Of a DNA stretch of 64,000 nt, positions 19,002-28,892 are shown in pieces; position 1 is the stretch's first letter, and every line of letters starts with the position of its first letter. The stretch comes from Burkholderia cenocepacia (GTDB taxonomy: Bacteria; Pseudomonadota; Gammaproteobacteria; Burkholderiales; Burkholderiaceae): the NCBI RefSeq assembly GCF_014211915.1, contig NZ_CP060039.1:2852001-2916000 (forward strand), read 5' to 3'. The position numbers were made by a program, and so were the translations under genes. The notes beneath the pieces are model-generated. The model searched no databases. It saw only the letters and a program-made list of their open reading frames with translations, and was not told where the DNA came from.

Positions 19002-21659
19002 ATGACCACGCTGTCGCCCGAAGCCTTCGCAGGCCATACCCCAATGATGCAGCAGTACCTGCGCATTAAGGCCGATCATCCGGACACGCTCGTCTTCTAC
19101 CGGATGGGCGACTTCTACGAGCTGTTCTTCGAGGACGCGGAAAAAGCGGCACGCCTGCTCGACCTGACCCTCACGCAGCGCGGTGCGTCGGCCGGCACGC
19201 CGATCAAGATGGCCGGCGTCCCGCATCACGCGGTCGAGCAGTATCTGGCGAAGCTCGTGAAGATGGGCGAATCGGTCGCGATCTGCGAGCAGATCGGCGA
19301 CCCCGCCACGTCGAAAGGCCCGGTCGAGCGCAAGGTCGTGCGCGTCGTCACGCCCGGCACCTTGACCGATGCCGCGCTGCTGTCCGACAAGAACGACGTC
19401 TACCTTCTCGCGATGTGTACCGGCCACAACAAGCGCGGCGTCGCGGTCAATATCGGCCTCGCATGGCTGAACCTCGCGAGCGGCGCATTGCGGCTCGCCG
19501 AAATCGAGCCCGATCAGCTTGCCGCCGCGCTCGAACGCATCCGGCCGGCCGAAATCCTGACGCCGGACGGCGCAACCGACGCCATTCCCGCCGGCGCGGG
19601 CGCAAGCAAGCGCGTGCCGGCCTGGCACTTCGACATCGCGTCGGGCACGCAGCGCCTGTGCGATCAGCTCGACGTCGCGAGCCTCGACGGCTTCGGCGCG
19701 CATTCGCTGACGAGCGCGTGCGGCGCGGCCGGCGCGCTGCTGCTCTATGCCGCGGCCACGCAAGGCCAGCAACTGCGGCACGTGCGCAGCCTGAAGGTGG
19801 AGAACGAAACCGAATACATCGGGCTCGACCCGGCCACGCGCCGCAACCTCGAATTGACCGAAACGCTGCGCGGCACCGAGTCGCCCACGCTGTATTCGCT
19901 GCTCGACACCTGCTGCACGACGATGGGCAGCCGCCTGTTGCGTCACTGGCTGCATCACCCGCCGCGCGCGTCGGTCGCCGCGCAGTCGCGCCAGCAGGCG
20001 ATCGGCGCGCTGCTCGATGCACCGGCCAACGCGAGCCTCGATGCGCTGCGCAGTGCGCTGCGCCAGATCGCCGACGTCGAACGGATCACCGGGCGGCTCG
20101 CGCTGCTGTCCGCGCGCCCGCGCGACCTGTCGAGCCTGCGCGACACGTTCGCCGCGCTGCCGGCGCTGCGCGAGCGCATCGGCGCGATCGTCGCGAACGC
20201 GGATGCGCTCGCGCGCGTCGACGCGGCGCTCGCGCCCCCTGCCGAATGCCTCGACCTGCTGACGAGTGCGATCGCCCCCGAGCCGGCCGCGATGGTGCGT
20301 GATGGCGGCGTGATCGCACGTGGCTACGATGCCGAGCTCGACGAACTGCGCGACATTTCGGAGAACTGCGGGCAGTTCCTGATCGATCTCGAAGCGCGCG
20401 AGCGCGCGCGCACCGGCATCGCGAACCTGCGCGTCGAATACAACAAGGTGCACGGCTTCTACATCGAGGTCACGCGCGGCCAGACCGACAAGGTGCCCGA
20501 CGATTACCGCCGCCGCCAGACACTGAAGAACGCCGAGCGCTACATCACGCCGGAACTGAAGACCTTCGAGGACAAGGCGCTGTCCGCGCAGGAACGCGCG
20601 TTGGCGCGCGAGCGCGCGCTGTACGACTCGGTGTTGCAGGCGCTGCTGCCGTTCATCCCCGAATGCCAGCGCGTCGCCTCGGCCCTCGCCGAGCTCGACT
20701 TGCTCGCCGCCTTCGCCGAACGCGCACGGGCGCTCGACTGGGTCGCGCCGACCTTCACCGACGAGATCGGCATCGAAATCGAACAGGGCCGCCACCCGGT
20801 CGTCGAAGCGCAGGTCGAGCAGTTCATCGCCAACGACTGCCGATTCGGCACCGAGCGCAAGCTGCTGCTGATCACCGGGCCGAACATGGGCGGTAAGTCA
20901 ACGTTCATGCGGCAGACCGCGCTGATCGCGCTGATGGCGTACGTCGGCAGCTACGTGCCGGCGAAGTCGGCATGCTTCGGCCCGATCGACCGGATCTTCA
21001 CGCGCATCGGCGCGGCCGACGATCTCGCGGGCGGCCGCTCGACCTTCATGGTCGAGATGACCGAAGCGGCGGCGATCCTCAACGACGCGACACCGCAAAG
21101 CCTCGTGCTGATGGACGAGATCGGCCGCGGCACGTCGACCTTCGACGGCCTTGCGCTCGCCTGGGCCATCGCGCGCCACCTGCTGGCGCACAACGCGTGC
21201 TACACGCTGTTCGCGACGCACTACTTCGAGCTGACGCAACTGCCGGCCGAATTCCCGCAAGCGGCCAACGTCCACCTGTCGGCTGTCGAGCACGGCCACG
21301 GCATCGTGTTCCTGCACGCGGTCAACGAAGGCCCGGCGAACCAGAGCTACGGCCTCCAGGTTGCGCAACTCGCGGGCGTCCCGGCACCGGTGATCCGCGC
21401 CGCGCGCAAGCACCTCGCGTATCTCGAACAGCAGTCGGCATCCCAGCACACGCCGCAACTCGACTTGTTCAGCGCGCCGCCCGCGGCCATCGACGATCTC
21501 GAATGCGCGGACGCGTCGGCATTGCCCGACACGCCGCATCCGGCGCTCGAAAAACTGCGCGACATCGATCCCGACGATCTGAAGCCGCGCGAGGCGCTCG
21601 ACCTGCTGTATGAATTGCGCACGCTGGTCCGGTCGCACGATGCCGACGGGCACGCGTAA
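19002..21659 (+). CDS. mutS: DNA mismatch repair protein MutS
   Basis: Recognises mismatches and small loops and starts methyl-directed repair with MutL. 885 residues. Domain I holds the mismatch-reading [19 protein letters not shown] (Phe-x-Glu variant FYE). Connector, lever and clamp domains follow. The ATPase has Walker [10 protein letters not shown] at about 626, then [23 protein letters not shown] and [10 protein letters not shown]-terminal tail with DLFS and [17 protein letters not shown] carries the tetramer/beta-clamp region. ATG 19002. Confidence 0.98.
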   Translation: MTTLSPEAFAGHTPMMQQYLRIKADHPDTLVFYRMGDFYELFFEDAEKAARLLDLTLTQRGASAGTPIKMAGVPHHAVEQYLAKLVKMGESVAICEQIGDPATSKGPVERKVVRVVTPGTLTDAALLSDKNDVYLLAMCTGHNKRGVAVNIGLAWLNLASGALRLAEIEPDQLAAALERIRPAEILTPDGATDAIPAGAGASKRVPAWHFDIASGTQRLCDQLDVASLDGFGAHSLTSACGAAGALLLYAAATQGQQLRHVRSLKVENETEYIGLDPATRRNLELTETLRGTESPTLYSLLDTCCTTMGSRLLRHWLHHPPRASVAAQSRQQAIGALLDAPANASLDALRSALRQIADVERITGRLALLSARPRDLSSLRDTFAALPALRERIGAIVANADALARVDAALAPPAECLDLLTSAIAPEPAAMVRDGGVIARGYDAELDELRDISENCGQFLIDLEARERARTGIANLRVEYNKVHGFYIEVTRGQTDKVPDDYRRRQTLKNAERYITPELKTFEDKALSAQERALARERALYDSVLQALLPFIPECQRVASALAELDLLAAFAERARALDWVAPTFTDEIGIEIEQGRHPVVEAQVEQFIANDCRFGTERKLLLITGPNMGGKSTFMRQTALIALMAYVGSYVPAKSACFGPIDRIFTRIGAADDLAGGRSTFMVEMTEAAAILNDATPQSLVLMDEIGRGTSTFDGLALAWAIARHLLAHNACYTLFATHYFELTQLPAEFPQAANVHLSAVEHGHGIVFLHAVNEGPANQSYGLQVAQLAGVPAPVIRAARKHLAYLEQQSASQHTPQLDLFSAPPAAIDDLECADASALPDTPHPALEKLRDIDPDDLKPREALDLLYELRTLVRSHDADGHA

Positions 21660-21663
21660 GCGC

Positions 21664-22911
21664 ATGCCGCGGGGCCTGCCGGCCCGCGCCGCCGCTGCAC
21701 TCGTCGCGGCGGTGCTTGCGCTGGCGCAGGCCGGTGCACTGGCCGCGCCGCCCAAGCGCAGCGCCGCGCCCTACTCGTTCGCGGTCGTGTCGGGCGTCAT
21801 CAATGCTCCGGCGGACGAACCGGCTGCGCAGCGGCTGCTCGATGCGATCGCGCGCGAGCGCAATCTCGCGTTCGTCGTCTACGCAGGCGATCTCAAAGGC
21901 TCGAAGGAAGCATGCCGCGACGCGCTGTATTCGCAGCGCGGGGCGATCCTGGATGCGGCGCGCGTGCCGCTCGTATTCATTCCCGGCCACGACGACTGGA
22001 TCGCCTGCAATACCGCGGCCGGCGGCGGCTACGACCCGGTCGAGCGGCTCGACTTCCTGCGGCAGACGCTGCTCGCCGATTCGGCACTGCCCGACCCCGG
22101 TGCACTGCAGATCACGCGGGAGAGCGAAGTCGCACGGTTCCGGCCGTATCGCGAGAACGCACGCTGGATGCGCGACGACATCGTGTACGTCGCACTCAAT
22201 GCGCCGGCGCCGAACAACCATTATTTGACCGCGGGCGGCCGCAACGGCGAATTCGAGGACCGCATCATCGCGAACAGCTTCTGGATCGATCACGCGGCCG
22301 AGTATGCGAAGCGGCGCGAAGCGCGCGCGATGGTCGTGATGTTCGAAGGCGATCCGCAGTTCGAACGCTATGAACGGGCGGAACGCTTTGCCTGGCTGCG
22401 TTTCAACCGGCCGCGCGTGCGTGATGGCTTCCGCGAACTGAAACGAACGTTGGTGAAGGCGGCGACGACGTTCCGCGGCCCCATTCTGGTGATGCACGCG
22501 AGCGGCGAACCGCTGGCGAACGGCTTTCTGATCGACCGTCCGCTGCATGCCGACGATGGTGAGCTGGTAGGAAACGTGACGCGCGTCGCGATCGGACCGC
22601 GCCATCCGGCGAATCAGTGGGTGAAGGTGAGCGTATCGCCGGCACGGCAGACGATCTTCAACGTCAGCCTGCAGGAGGTGCCGAAGAACCTGCCGGTGCC
22701 GCCCACGCTGCCGCTCGTGCCGCGCGACGACGTGCCACTGCCGCAGATGCCGGAAATCCCCGCGCTGCCGGCACTGCCCGACGCGTCGTCGGTCGCGCCG
22801 CCGTTACAGGGTGACGGCGCCGCACCGGGCGGCGCGTCGTGGCCGGCACCGCCCCCCGCATCGGGGCCGGCGCCGGGCCTGCCGGCAAGCTCAGTGCAGC
22901 GTACGCCCTGA
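21664..22911 (+). CDS. Exported calcineurin-like phosphoesterase-related protein with Pro-rich tail
   Basis: 415 residues. The N-terminus (MPRGLPARAAAALVAAVLALAQAGALAAPP) is a signal peptide. Residues about 35-330 resemble metallophosphoesterases: YSFAVVSGVIN, VYAGDLKG, FIPGHDDW and ILVMHASGE. Several metal ligands differ: the usual D-x-H of motif 1 is missing (SGV) and GNHE is replaced by GHDD, so activity is uncertain. The last 70 residues are Pro/Ala-rich and probably disordered. It starts just after mutS and its last 21 bases overlap the 3' end of slyD on the other strand. An ATG at 21640, inside mutS, is an alternative start. Confidence 0.75.
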   Translation: MPRGLPARAAAALVAAVLALAQAGALAAPPKRSAAPYSFAVVSGVINAPADEPAAQRLLDAIARERNLAFVVYAGDLKGSKEACRDALYSQRGAILDAARVPLVFIPGHDDWIACNTAAGGGYDPVERLDFLRQTLLADSALPDPGALQITRESEVARFRPYRENARWMRDDIVYVALNAPAPNNHYLTAGGRNGEFEDRIIANSFWIDHAAEYAKRREARAMVVMFEGDPQFERYERAERFAWLRFNRPRVRDGFRELKRTLVKAATTFRGPILVMHASGEPLANGFLIDRPLHADDGELVGNVTRVAIGPRHPANQWVKVSVSPARQTIFNVSLQEVPKNLPVPPTLPLVPRDDVPLPQMPEIPALPALPDASSVAPPLQGDGAAPGGASWPAPPPASGPAPGLPASSVQRTP

Positions 22912-23433
22912 CGGCGCTTCGCCGTCTTCGTCGTCATCCTCGTCGACGATCTCGAGCCCTTCCGCGCCATGCGCATGCTCGTGCTCGATTTCGTCTTCGG
23001 TGGCTTCGCGAACGTCCTTCACGGTCAGCGCGAAACGCAGCGCCATGCCCGCCAGCGGGTGATTGCCGTCCAGCACGACCTTGTCTTCGGCGATATCGGT
23101 GACCGTATAGATCAGCGAATCGGCTTCCTCGTCACCGTCTTCCGGCGTGCCTTCGAACTGCATGCCCACTTCGAGCGGCTCGGGAAAACGGTCGCGCGGC
23201 TCGATCTTCACGAGCTCGGGATCGTAGTCGCCGAACGCGTCTTCCGGCTCGAGCTGGATCTGCGCCTGGTAGCCTGCCTCGTGGCCGTCGAGCTGTTCCT
23301 CGATCTTGGGGAACGTGCCATCATAGCCGCCGTGCAGATAGACCATCGGCTCGTCGCTTTCCTCGATCAGATTGCCCTGTGCGTCCGACAGCTTGTAAGT
23401 GACCGACACGACGGTGTTTTTTGCGATTTTCAT
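22891..23433 (-). CDS. slyD: FKBP-type peptidyl-prolyl isomerase, SlyD-like
   Basis: Cytoplasmic foldase and chaperone. 180 residues. The FKBP domain (VSVTYKLSDAQGNLIEES; MVYLHGGYDGTFPKIEEQLDG) surrounds an insert-in-flap chaperone domain (EPEDAFGDYDPELV) and closes with DGNHPLAGMALRF. The C-terminus is acidic with His residues (EHEHAHGAEG) but lacks the Cys/His-rich nickel tail of E. coli SlyD. GGGAGAATTGG gives a strong ribosome site at ATG 23433. Confidence 0.93.
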   Translation of the reverse strand: MKIAKNTVVSVTYKLSDAQGNLIEESDEPMVYLHGGYDGTFPKIEEQLDGHEAGYQAQIQLEPEDAFGDYDPELVKIEPRDRFPEPLEVGMQFEGTPEDGDEEADSLIYTVTDIAEDKVVLDGNHPLAGMALRFALTVKDVREATEDEIEHEHAHGAEGLEIVDEDDDEDGEAPSGRTLH

Positions 23434-23465
23434 CCAATTCTCCCAAATACAAGTCTCATTATACG

Positions 23466-24685
23466 ATGCGCAACCGGTCTCAAGCCGAACCGCGGGATAC
23501 CGCTGCCGCCCCGCTCGGCGCGCCGCCCTCCGATCTTCCCACGCCGCTGCTCGGCGGCCTCACGCCGGCGCAATTCATGCGCGGCTACTGGCAAAAGAAG
23601 CCGCTGCTGATCCGCCAGGCGATCCCCGGCGTCGCGTCGCCGGTCACGCGCGATGCCTTGTTCGAGCTCGCCGCCGACTATGACGCGGAATCACGATTGA
23701 TCACCCATTTTCGTAACAAGTGGCAACTGGCGCACGGTCCGTTCGAGCCCGACGCGCTGCCTGCCGTCACGCACAAATCCTGGACCCTGCTCGTGCAGGG
23801 GCTCGACCTGCACGTCGACGCGGCGCGCGCGCTGCTCGACCGGTTCCGTTTCATCCCGGACGCGCGGCTGGACGACCTGATGATCTCGTATGCGACGGAC
23901 GGCGGCGGCGTCGGCCCGCACTTCGACTCGTATGACGTGTTCCTGCTGCAGGTCGAAGGCCGGCGCCGCTGGCGGGTCGGCGCGCAGAAGGATCTGTCGC
24001 TGCAGCCGGACGTGCCGCTGAAGATCCTCGAAAACTTCGAGCCGAGCGACGAATGGGTGCTGGAGCCCGGCGACATGCTGTACCTGCCACCTCACATCGC
24101 GCACGACGGCGTGGCCGAAGGCGAGTGCATGACCTGCTCGATCGGCTTCCGGGCCCCGTCCGCCGGCGAGCTGGGCGCCCAGTTCCTGTACTACCTCGCG
24201 GAACGCGGCGGCCTGCGCCACGCGGGGGCGACGATCTCTACCGCGATCCGAAGCAGCCGGCCGTCGATGCGCCCGCGCAACTGCCGCCGGCGATGGTCGA
24301 ACGCGTGGCGGAGATCGTCGACGCGATCCGCTGGCGCAAGCGCGACGTCGCCGAATTCCTCGGCTGCTACCTGAGCGAGCCGAAATCGAACGTCGTTTTC
24401 GACCCGCCCGAGCGCCCGCTGTCCGAGGCCGCGTTCGTCACGCAGGCGTCACGCCGTGGCGTGCGTCTCGACAGAAGGGCCGCATTGATGTATAACGCGC
24501 GCTCGTACTTCATTAATGGCGAGGAAGGACCGCTCGAGGAAGCCGGGGAATGGCTGCCCGAACTGGCCAATCAACGTCAGATGGAGGCGAAACGGTTTGT
24601 AACACTATCCCGGGTTCCTTCGATGACAGCCTTGTTGCACGAGTGGTATCGTGCGGGCTGGATACGGGTCGGAAACCGGAATTAG
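23466..24685 (+). pseudogene. roxA: Ribosomal protein uL16 3-hydroxylase (RoxA/YcfD-type cupin), frameshifted
   Basis: JmjC/cupin Fe(II)/2-oxoglutarate oxygenase expected to hydroxylate an arginine of ribosomal protein uL16. The first frame gives the cupin half: TPAQFMRGYWQKKPLLIRQA, the iron-binding HFD at residues 152-154 (VGPHFDSYDVFLLQ) and LPPHIAHDGV. Coding similarity then jumps to the next frame at about 24225 within a run of five G (24224-24228): from LRHAG it continues as GDDLYRDPKQPAVD to the normal C-terminal winged-helix region, ending at 24685. One additional G would restore a single 406-codon protein. Either a real one-base deletion or a homopolymer error. The first frame alone would end at 24374, lacking the C-terminal domain. 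Confidence 0.85.
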
Positions 24686-24703
24686 TGTGAGTCGCCCCGT
24701 ATG

Positions 24704-24729
24704 CCCGTACAGATCAAATTCTGTATGGG
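24704..24729. terminator. Stem-loop after roxA
   Basis: CCCGTACAGA (24704-24713) pairs with TCTGTATGGG (24720-24729) with one G-T wobble, loop of six. It lies 18 bases past the roxA stop and has no T run, so its function as a terminator is uncertain. Confidence 0.4.
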
Positions 24730-24756
24730 AAAGACAACGTATTGACCCCGCATTTG

Positions 24757-24785
24757 TCGACGGTCGATAGGAAAGTGCATATAAT
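24757..24785 (+). promoter_or_regulatory. Sigma-70 promoter of the Ala/Ser-rich lipoprotein gene
   Basis: A perfect -10 TATAAT (24780-24785) lies 17 bp from TCGACG (24757-24762, four of six consensus matches). Predicted start is near 24792, giving a leader of about 125 bases. Confidence 0.6.
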
Positions 24786-24917
24786 TTCCGCCCAAGCCGT
24801 AGGGAAGATTCACGCTCTAAGAAGTGCATCTCCACCAGCGGCCCAGGTCGGTGTTGGAGCACATTACCGGTATTGTTTCGCGCTGTTGCTTACCTTTAAC
24901 CATAAAAGGACGTGATC

Positions 24918-25181
24918 ATGAAGAAATCCCTCCTCGTAGCTTCCCTGTTGGCTGCTGTTGCACTGGCTGCTTGCAACAAGAGCGCTGATCAAGCTGCTTC
25001 GTCGGCTGCAAGCGACGCGGCTGCTGCTGCTTCGTCGGCTGCTTCGGCAGTTGCTGGTGCTGCGAGCGACGCTTCGGCTGCTGCTTCGTCGGCAACGGCT
25101 GCTGCGAGCGACGCTGCTGCTGCAGTGGCGTCGGCTGCTTCGGCAGCGACGGCTGCTCCGGCTTCGGGCGCAAGCCAGTAA
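24918..25181 (+). CDS. Small Ala/Ser-rich lipoprotein
   Basis: 87 residues. Signal peptide with lipobox LAAC (Cys19) and Asn at +2, so it should be processed by signal peptidase II and probably sorted to the outer membrane. The mature part is almost only Ala, Ser and Asp. Ser-Ser and Ser-Asp pairs recur at residues 28, 32, 39, 50, 57 and 64, spacings of 11, 11, 7 and 7, as in heptad/hendecad coiled coils. A rod-like trimer or dimer similar in principle to Lpp is a fair guess. Codons are unusually GCT-rich for this genome. AAAGGA seven bases before ATG 24918, a strong promoter and a strong terminator suggest high expression. Confidence 0.85.
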   Translation: MKKSLLVASLLAAVALAACNKSADQAASSAASDAAAAASSAASAVAGAASDASAAASSATAAASDAAAAVASAASAATAAPASGASQ

Positions 25182-25200
25182 GCCTTCAGCATCAGCTGAA

Positions 25201-25228
25201 AAAAACCGGCCCGAGGGCCGGTTTTTTT
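25201..25228 (+). terminator. Rho-independent terminator of the lipoprotein gene
   Basis: CCGGCC (25206-25211), loop CGAG, GGCCGG (25216-25221), preceded by a run of A and followed by seven T. It starts 20 bases past the stop codon. Confidence 0.92.
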
Positions 25229-25294
25229 ACGTCTGCCGCTTGCGAATCGAGCGCCCGGCAGCCGCTTCGGGCCGCCGCGGCAGCCCCGCTCCGC

Positions 25295-26071
25295 TCATCC
25301 GAGCATCAGCCAGTCGAAGCCCGCGTCCTGCGAGGCCACGACCACGTCTTCGCCGTCCGTCCCGAGTACGCCGCCAAACGCCTGGCGGGCCAGTTCCGGC
25401 AGATTGTTCTGCTGGCTCAGATGGGCCGCGACCAGGTGCTGCAAACGGCTGCGTTCCAGCGACGCGAGGATGTCGGCCGCGGCGGCGTTGCTCAGATGGC
25501 CGTGGTTGCCGCCGATCCGCGCCTTCAGCGACTGCGGATAGCGGCTGGCGGCCAGCATCGCGGTATCGTGGTTGGATTCGAGCACCAGCGCGTCACAGCC
25601 GCTCAGGACGGCCGTGATGTGCGGCGTGGCCATCCCGACGTCCGTCAGCACGCCGAGCCGGCGGTTTCCGTCCATGAAGACGAACTGGAGCGGTTCCCGC
25701 GCGTCGTGGGGAACCGTATAGGGCATCACGGCGAGATCGCCTATCGCGGCCGTCTCGTCGCCCCACAGCACGTGGAGATCGACATCGGCCTCGTCCGCGC
25801 CGACCGCGCGCGCGGTGCCCCAGCTCATGTGGAGCGGCAACGACGCGCGGCGCGCAAGCGTCAGCGCGCTGCCGACGTGGTCGCTGTGTTCGTGGGTGAT
25901 GAGGATCGCATCGAGATCGGCGATGCAGAGATTCAGTCGGCCGAGCCGGCGCTCGACCTCCTTGGCAGAAAAGCCGCAGTCGAGCAGCACGCGGGTGGTC
26001 GTCGTGCCGCTCGAGGCCTCGACGACCAGCGCGTTGCCTTCGCTGCCGCTTCCGAGGCTGGCGAATCGCAC
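25295..26071 (-). CDS. MBL-fold metallohydrolase (YycJ/VicX-like)
   Basis: 258 residues. Metallo-beta-lactamase fold with the zinc motif HEHSDH at 60-65 (ILITHEHSDHVG) and downstream ligands in MPYTVPHDA, LTDVG and ESNHD. The N-terminus MRFASLGSGSEGNALVVE is typical of the YycJ group, which includes exonuclease-like enzymes; the substrate here is unknown. Start is GTG 26071, four bases after the bamC stop, so it is translated from the dapA-bamC transcript. Confidence 0.85.
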   Translation of the reverse strand: MRFASLGSGSEGNALVVEASSGTTTTRVLLDCGFSAKEVERRLGRLNLCIADLDAILITHEHSDHVGSALTLARRASLPLHMSWGTARAVGADEADVDLHVLWGDETAAIGDLAVMPYTVPHDAREPLQFVFMDGNRRLGVLTDVGMATPHITAVLSGCDALVLESNHDTAMLAASRYPQSLKARIGGNHGHLSNAAAADILASLERSRLQHLVAAHLSQQNNLPELARQAFGGVLGTDGEDVVVASQDAGFDWLMLG

Positions 26072-26075
26072 GCGC

Positions 26076-27221
26076 TCAGTTCAGCTGCGCGTGCAGCAGC
26101 GAAATGAGCCGCTGCGCGTCCGACGAGTTGTCGACCTGGCCGTTCGCGCCGACCACCGCGACCTGCGTGCCGCCGTTGCCCTGCGCGCGCACGTTGATCA
26201 GGTATTCCTTGCCCGGCTTGGCTGCCGACGGGCCGCCGTAGAACAGCTTGCCGAACAGGCCGTCACGCTTGAGCTCTTCCATCGAATTCGCATAGCGCAC
26301 GGTGTACATGCCCTTCTCGCGGTCGCGATTGTCGACCGTGAAGTTGGTCCGGTCGAGCGCCAGACCCACGCGCAGCCATGCGCGGTCGAACGACTCGGCC
26401 AGCTGCAGCGTCGCCGCGCCGCCGCTCGTATCGCTGACCTGCGCGGGCGCCGTCGCGGGACGCGCATCGGTCAACAGCTGCTTCGCCTGGGCGTCGGTCA
26501 GGCCGAACTTCTGCATCAGCTTCGACAGGAACACGGCTTCGAGCACCGGATTGCGCGGACGTTCTTCCCAGCGCGACGACGTACCGCCCTGCGGGCCGAC
26601 CATCATTTCTTCCATCGCGCTGTGCGTGATCGAGATGTCGGTGTTGCCGTCCGACGTGCGGTTCACGAGCGTGCGGAAGCGGTCGCGCGTGCCCGACGAA
26701 TAGGCGAAATCGATGACCCGGCCGATCGTGCGGCGGAACCAGTCGTCCGGAATGTTCGCGCGGTTCTCGGCCCAGTCGGTGGCCATGATGCCCGTCGACG
26801 GCGCATCGGTCTTCAGCGAGAAGCCGTTTTCCTGCCAGAATTCCTTCAGGATCGGCCACAGCTGCTCGGGCGTCCGGCCGTCGACGACGAGCCAGCGGCG
26901 ATCGCCGTCGCGCTCGATGTGCATGCCGAGCGGATCCTGCGCGCTCGGGATGCCGTCGGTCGCATTGCCGGCCTGCGTCGTGGCCCGCGGCGGCAGCGTG
27001 CCGAGCCCGGCGTTGGTCGGCGGCGCGACAAACTGCTGCGTCGTCTGCACCGGCTTCAGGTCGCTCGGCACCGCGAGCGGCGGCGCCGAGCCGGTGTTCT
27101 TGTAATTGACCCGGTCAGGGGCCAGGTAGTCGTTCAGCGTATCGCAGCCAGCGAGCGCGCCCAGCGCCAGCGCCACCACCGACAACTGGATGGCGCGAGA
27201 GGAAAAGGCGAAACGTTTCAT
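26076..27221 (-). CDS. bamC: Outer-membrane protein assembly factor BamC
   Basis: Lipoprotein of the BAM complex, which inserts beta-barrel proteins in the outer membrane. 381 residues. Signal peptide with lipobox LAGC (Cys26), then the unstructured N-terminal segment that binds BamD (CDTLNDYLAPDRVNYKNTGSAPPLAVPSDL). Two helix-grip domains follow (about 120-220 and 275-375). AAGGATTTC before ATG 27221. dapA-bamC adjacency is conserved in proteobacteria. Confidence 0.93.
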   Translation of the reverse strand: MKRFAFSSRAIQLSVVALALGALAGCDTLNDYLAPDRVNYKNTGSAPPLAVPSDLKPVQTTQQFVAPPTNAGLGTLPPRATTQAGNATDGIPSAQDPLGMHIERDGDRRWLVVDGRTPEQLWPILKEFWQENGFSLKTDAPSTGIMATDWAENRANIPDDWFRRTIGRVIDFAYSSGTRDRFRTLVNRTSDGNTDISITHSAMEEMMVGPQGGTSSRWEERPRNPVLEAVFLSKLMQKFGLTDAQAKQLLTDARPATAPAQVSDTSGGAATLQLAESFDRAWLRVGLALDRTNFTVDNRDREKGMYTVRYANSMEELKRDGLFGKLFYGGPSAAKPGKEYLINVRAQGNGGTQVAVVGANGQVDNSSDAQRLISLLHAQLN

Positions 27222-27332
27222 GAAATCCTTCGTCTTGCTAGAACGCTCGTCAGGAGCGGCGCCGGACGGAGCCGGCCGGTGCGGGTTGATCAGGGGTCGA
27301 GCCGGCGGCCGCAGGACGCGGCCGCCTCGGCA

Positions 27333-28235
<903 letters not shown>

Positions 28236-28281
28236 GAAACGCGATTGATTGTGTACCGGTAAACGTTGAGATTGTAGCGGA

Positions 28282-28884
28282 TTAGCCGGGCAGTTCGTAA
28301 CGTGGAATTCCCGCCCCCGCCTTCGGGGTCGCGCCCTCGCGCACTGCGCAGAGACGCTGGACGAATGCCTCGCGCGGCGCGGCGACGAAACCGTCCTCGT
28401 ACGCGACCACCCGCAGGCGGCCGTGCACCGCGTCCAGCAACTCGCCCCGGGCGAGCAGGAACGCGGGGTTGGACGGTTTTCCGACCGTTTCGTTTCCTTG
28501 CGCGAAAGTTTCGTAAATCAGCACGCCGCCCGGCGCCACGGCATCGAGCAGATGGGGCCAGAGCGGACGATGCAGGTAATTCGTGACGATCACGGCCGCA
28601 AACCGCTCGCCGGCCGGCAGCGGCCATGGCGCGCCTTCGAGATCGGCCGCGCGGGCGTCGACGCCGGGAATCGCGCGCAACGCGGCCAGCGCGGCCGGAT
28701 CACGGTCGAGCGCGACGACCGGATGCCCGCGCGACGCGAACCAGCCCGCGTGGCGACCACCGCCCGCGGCAACGTCCAGCACCGCCCCGCCGGCCGGCAC
28801 GAGCCGCGCCCATTGCGCGACCCAGCGCGACGGCTCGGCCTGGCCGACGTGGCCGCCCGCGGCGGCGATGACGGATTCGCTCAT
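28282..28884 (-). CDS. Class I SAM-dependent methyltransferase
   Basis: 200 residues. Motif [21 protein letters not shown] and the acidic end of strand 2 (VVALDRD) bind [14 protein letters not shown] and [23 protein letters not shown] follow in the usual Rossmann order. This resembles tellurite-resistance-type/UbiE-like small methyltransferases; the substrate is unknown. The start at 28884 is eight bases after the trpS stop, so the two are co-transcribed. Confidence 0.82.
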   Translation of the reverse strand: MSESVIAAAGGHVGQAEPSRWVAQWARLVPAGGAVLDVAAGGGRHAGWFASRGHPVVALDRDPAALAALRAIPGVDARAADLEGAPWPLPAGERFAAVIVTNYLHRPLWPHLLDAVAPGGVLIYETFAQGNETVGKPSNPAFLLARGELLDAVHGRLRVVAYEDGFVAAPREAFVQRLCAVREGATPKAGAGIPRYELPG

Positions 28885-28892
28885 GCGCCGGA

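Noticed and set aside
24224..24228. Programmed ribosomal frameshift in the uL16 hydroxylase
   Set aside because: No slippery heptamer, upstream Shine-Dalgarno-like stimulator or downstream pseudoknot is evident, and the family is not known to use one. A one-base deletion or error is simpler.
28236..28281. Riboswitch or T-box before dapA or trpS
   Set aside because: Gaps upstream of dapA (46 bp) and trpS (8 bp) are too short and show no specifier or T-box sequence.
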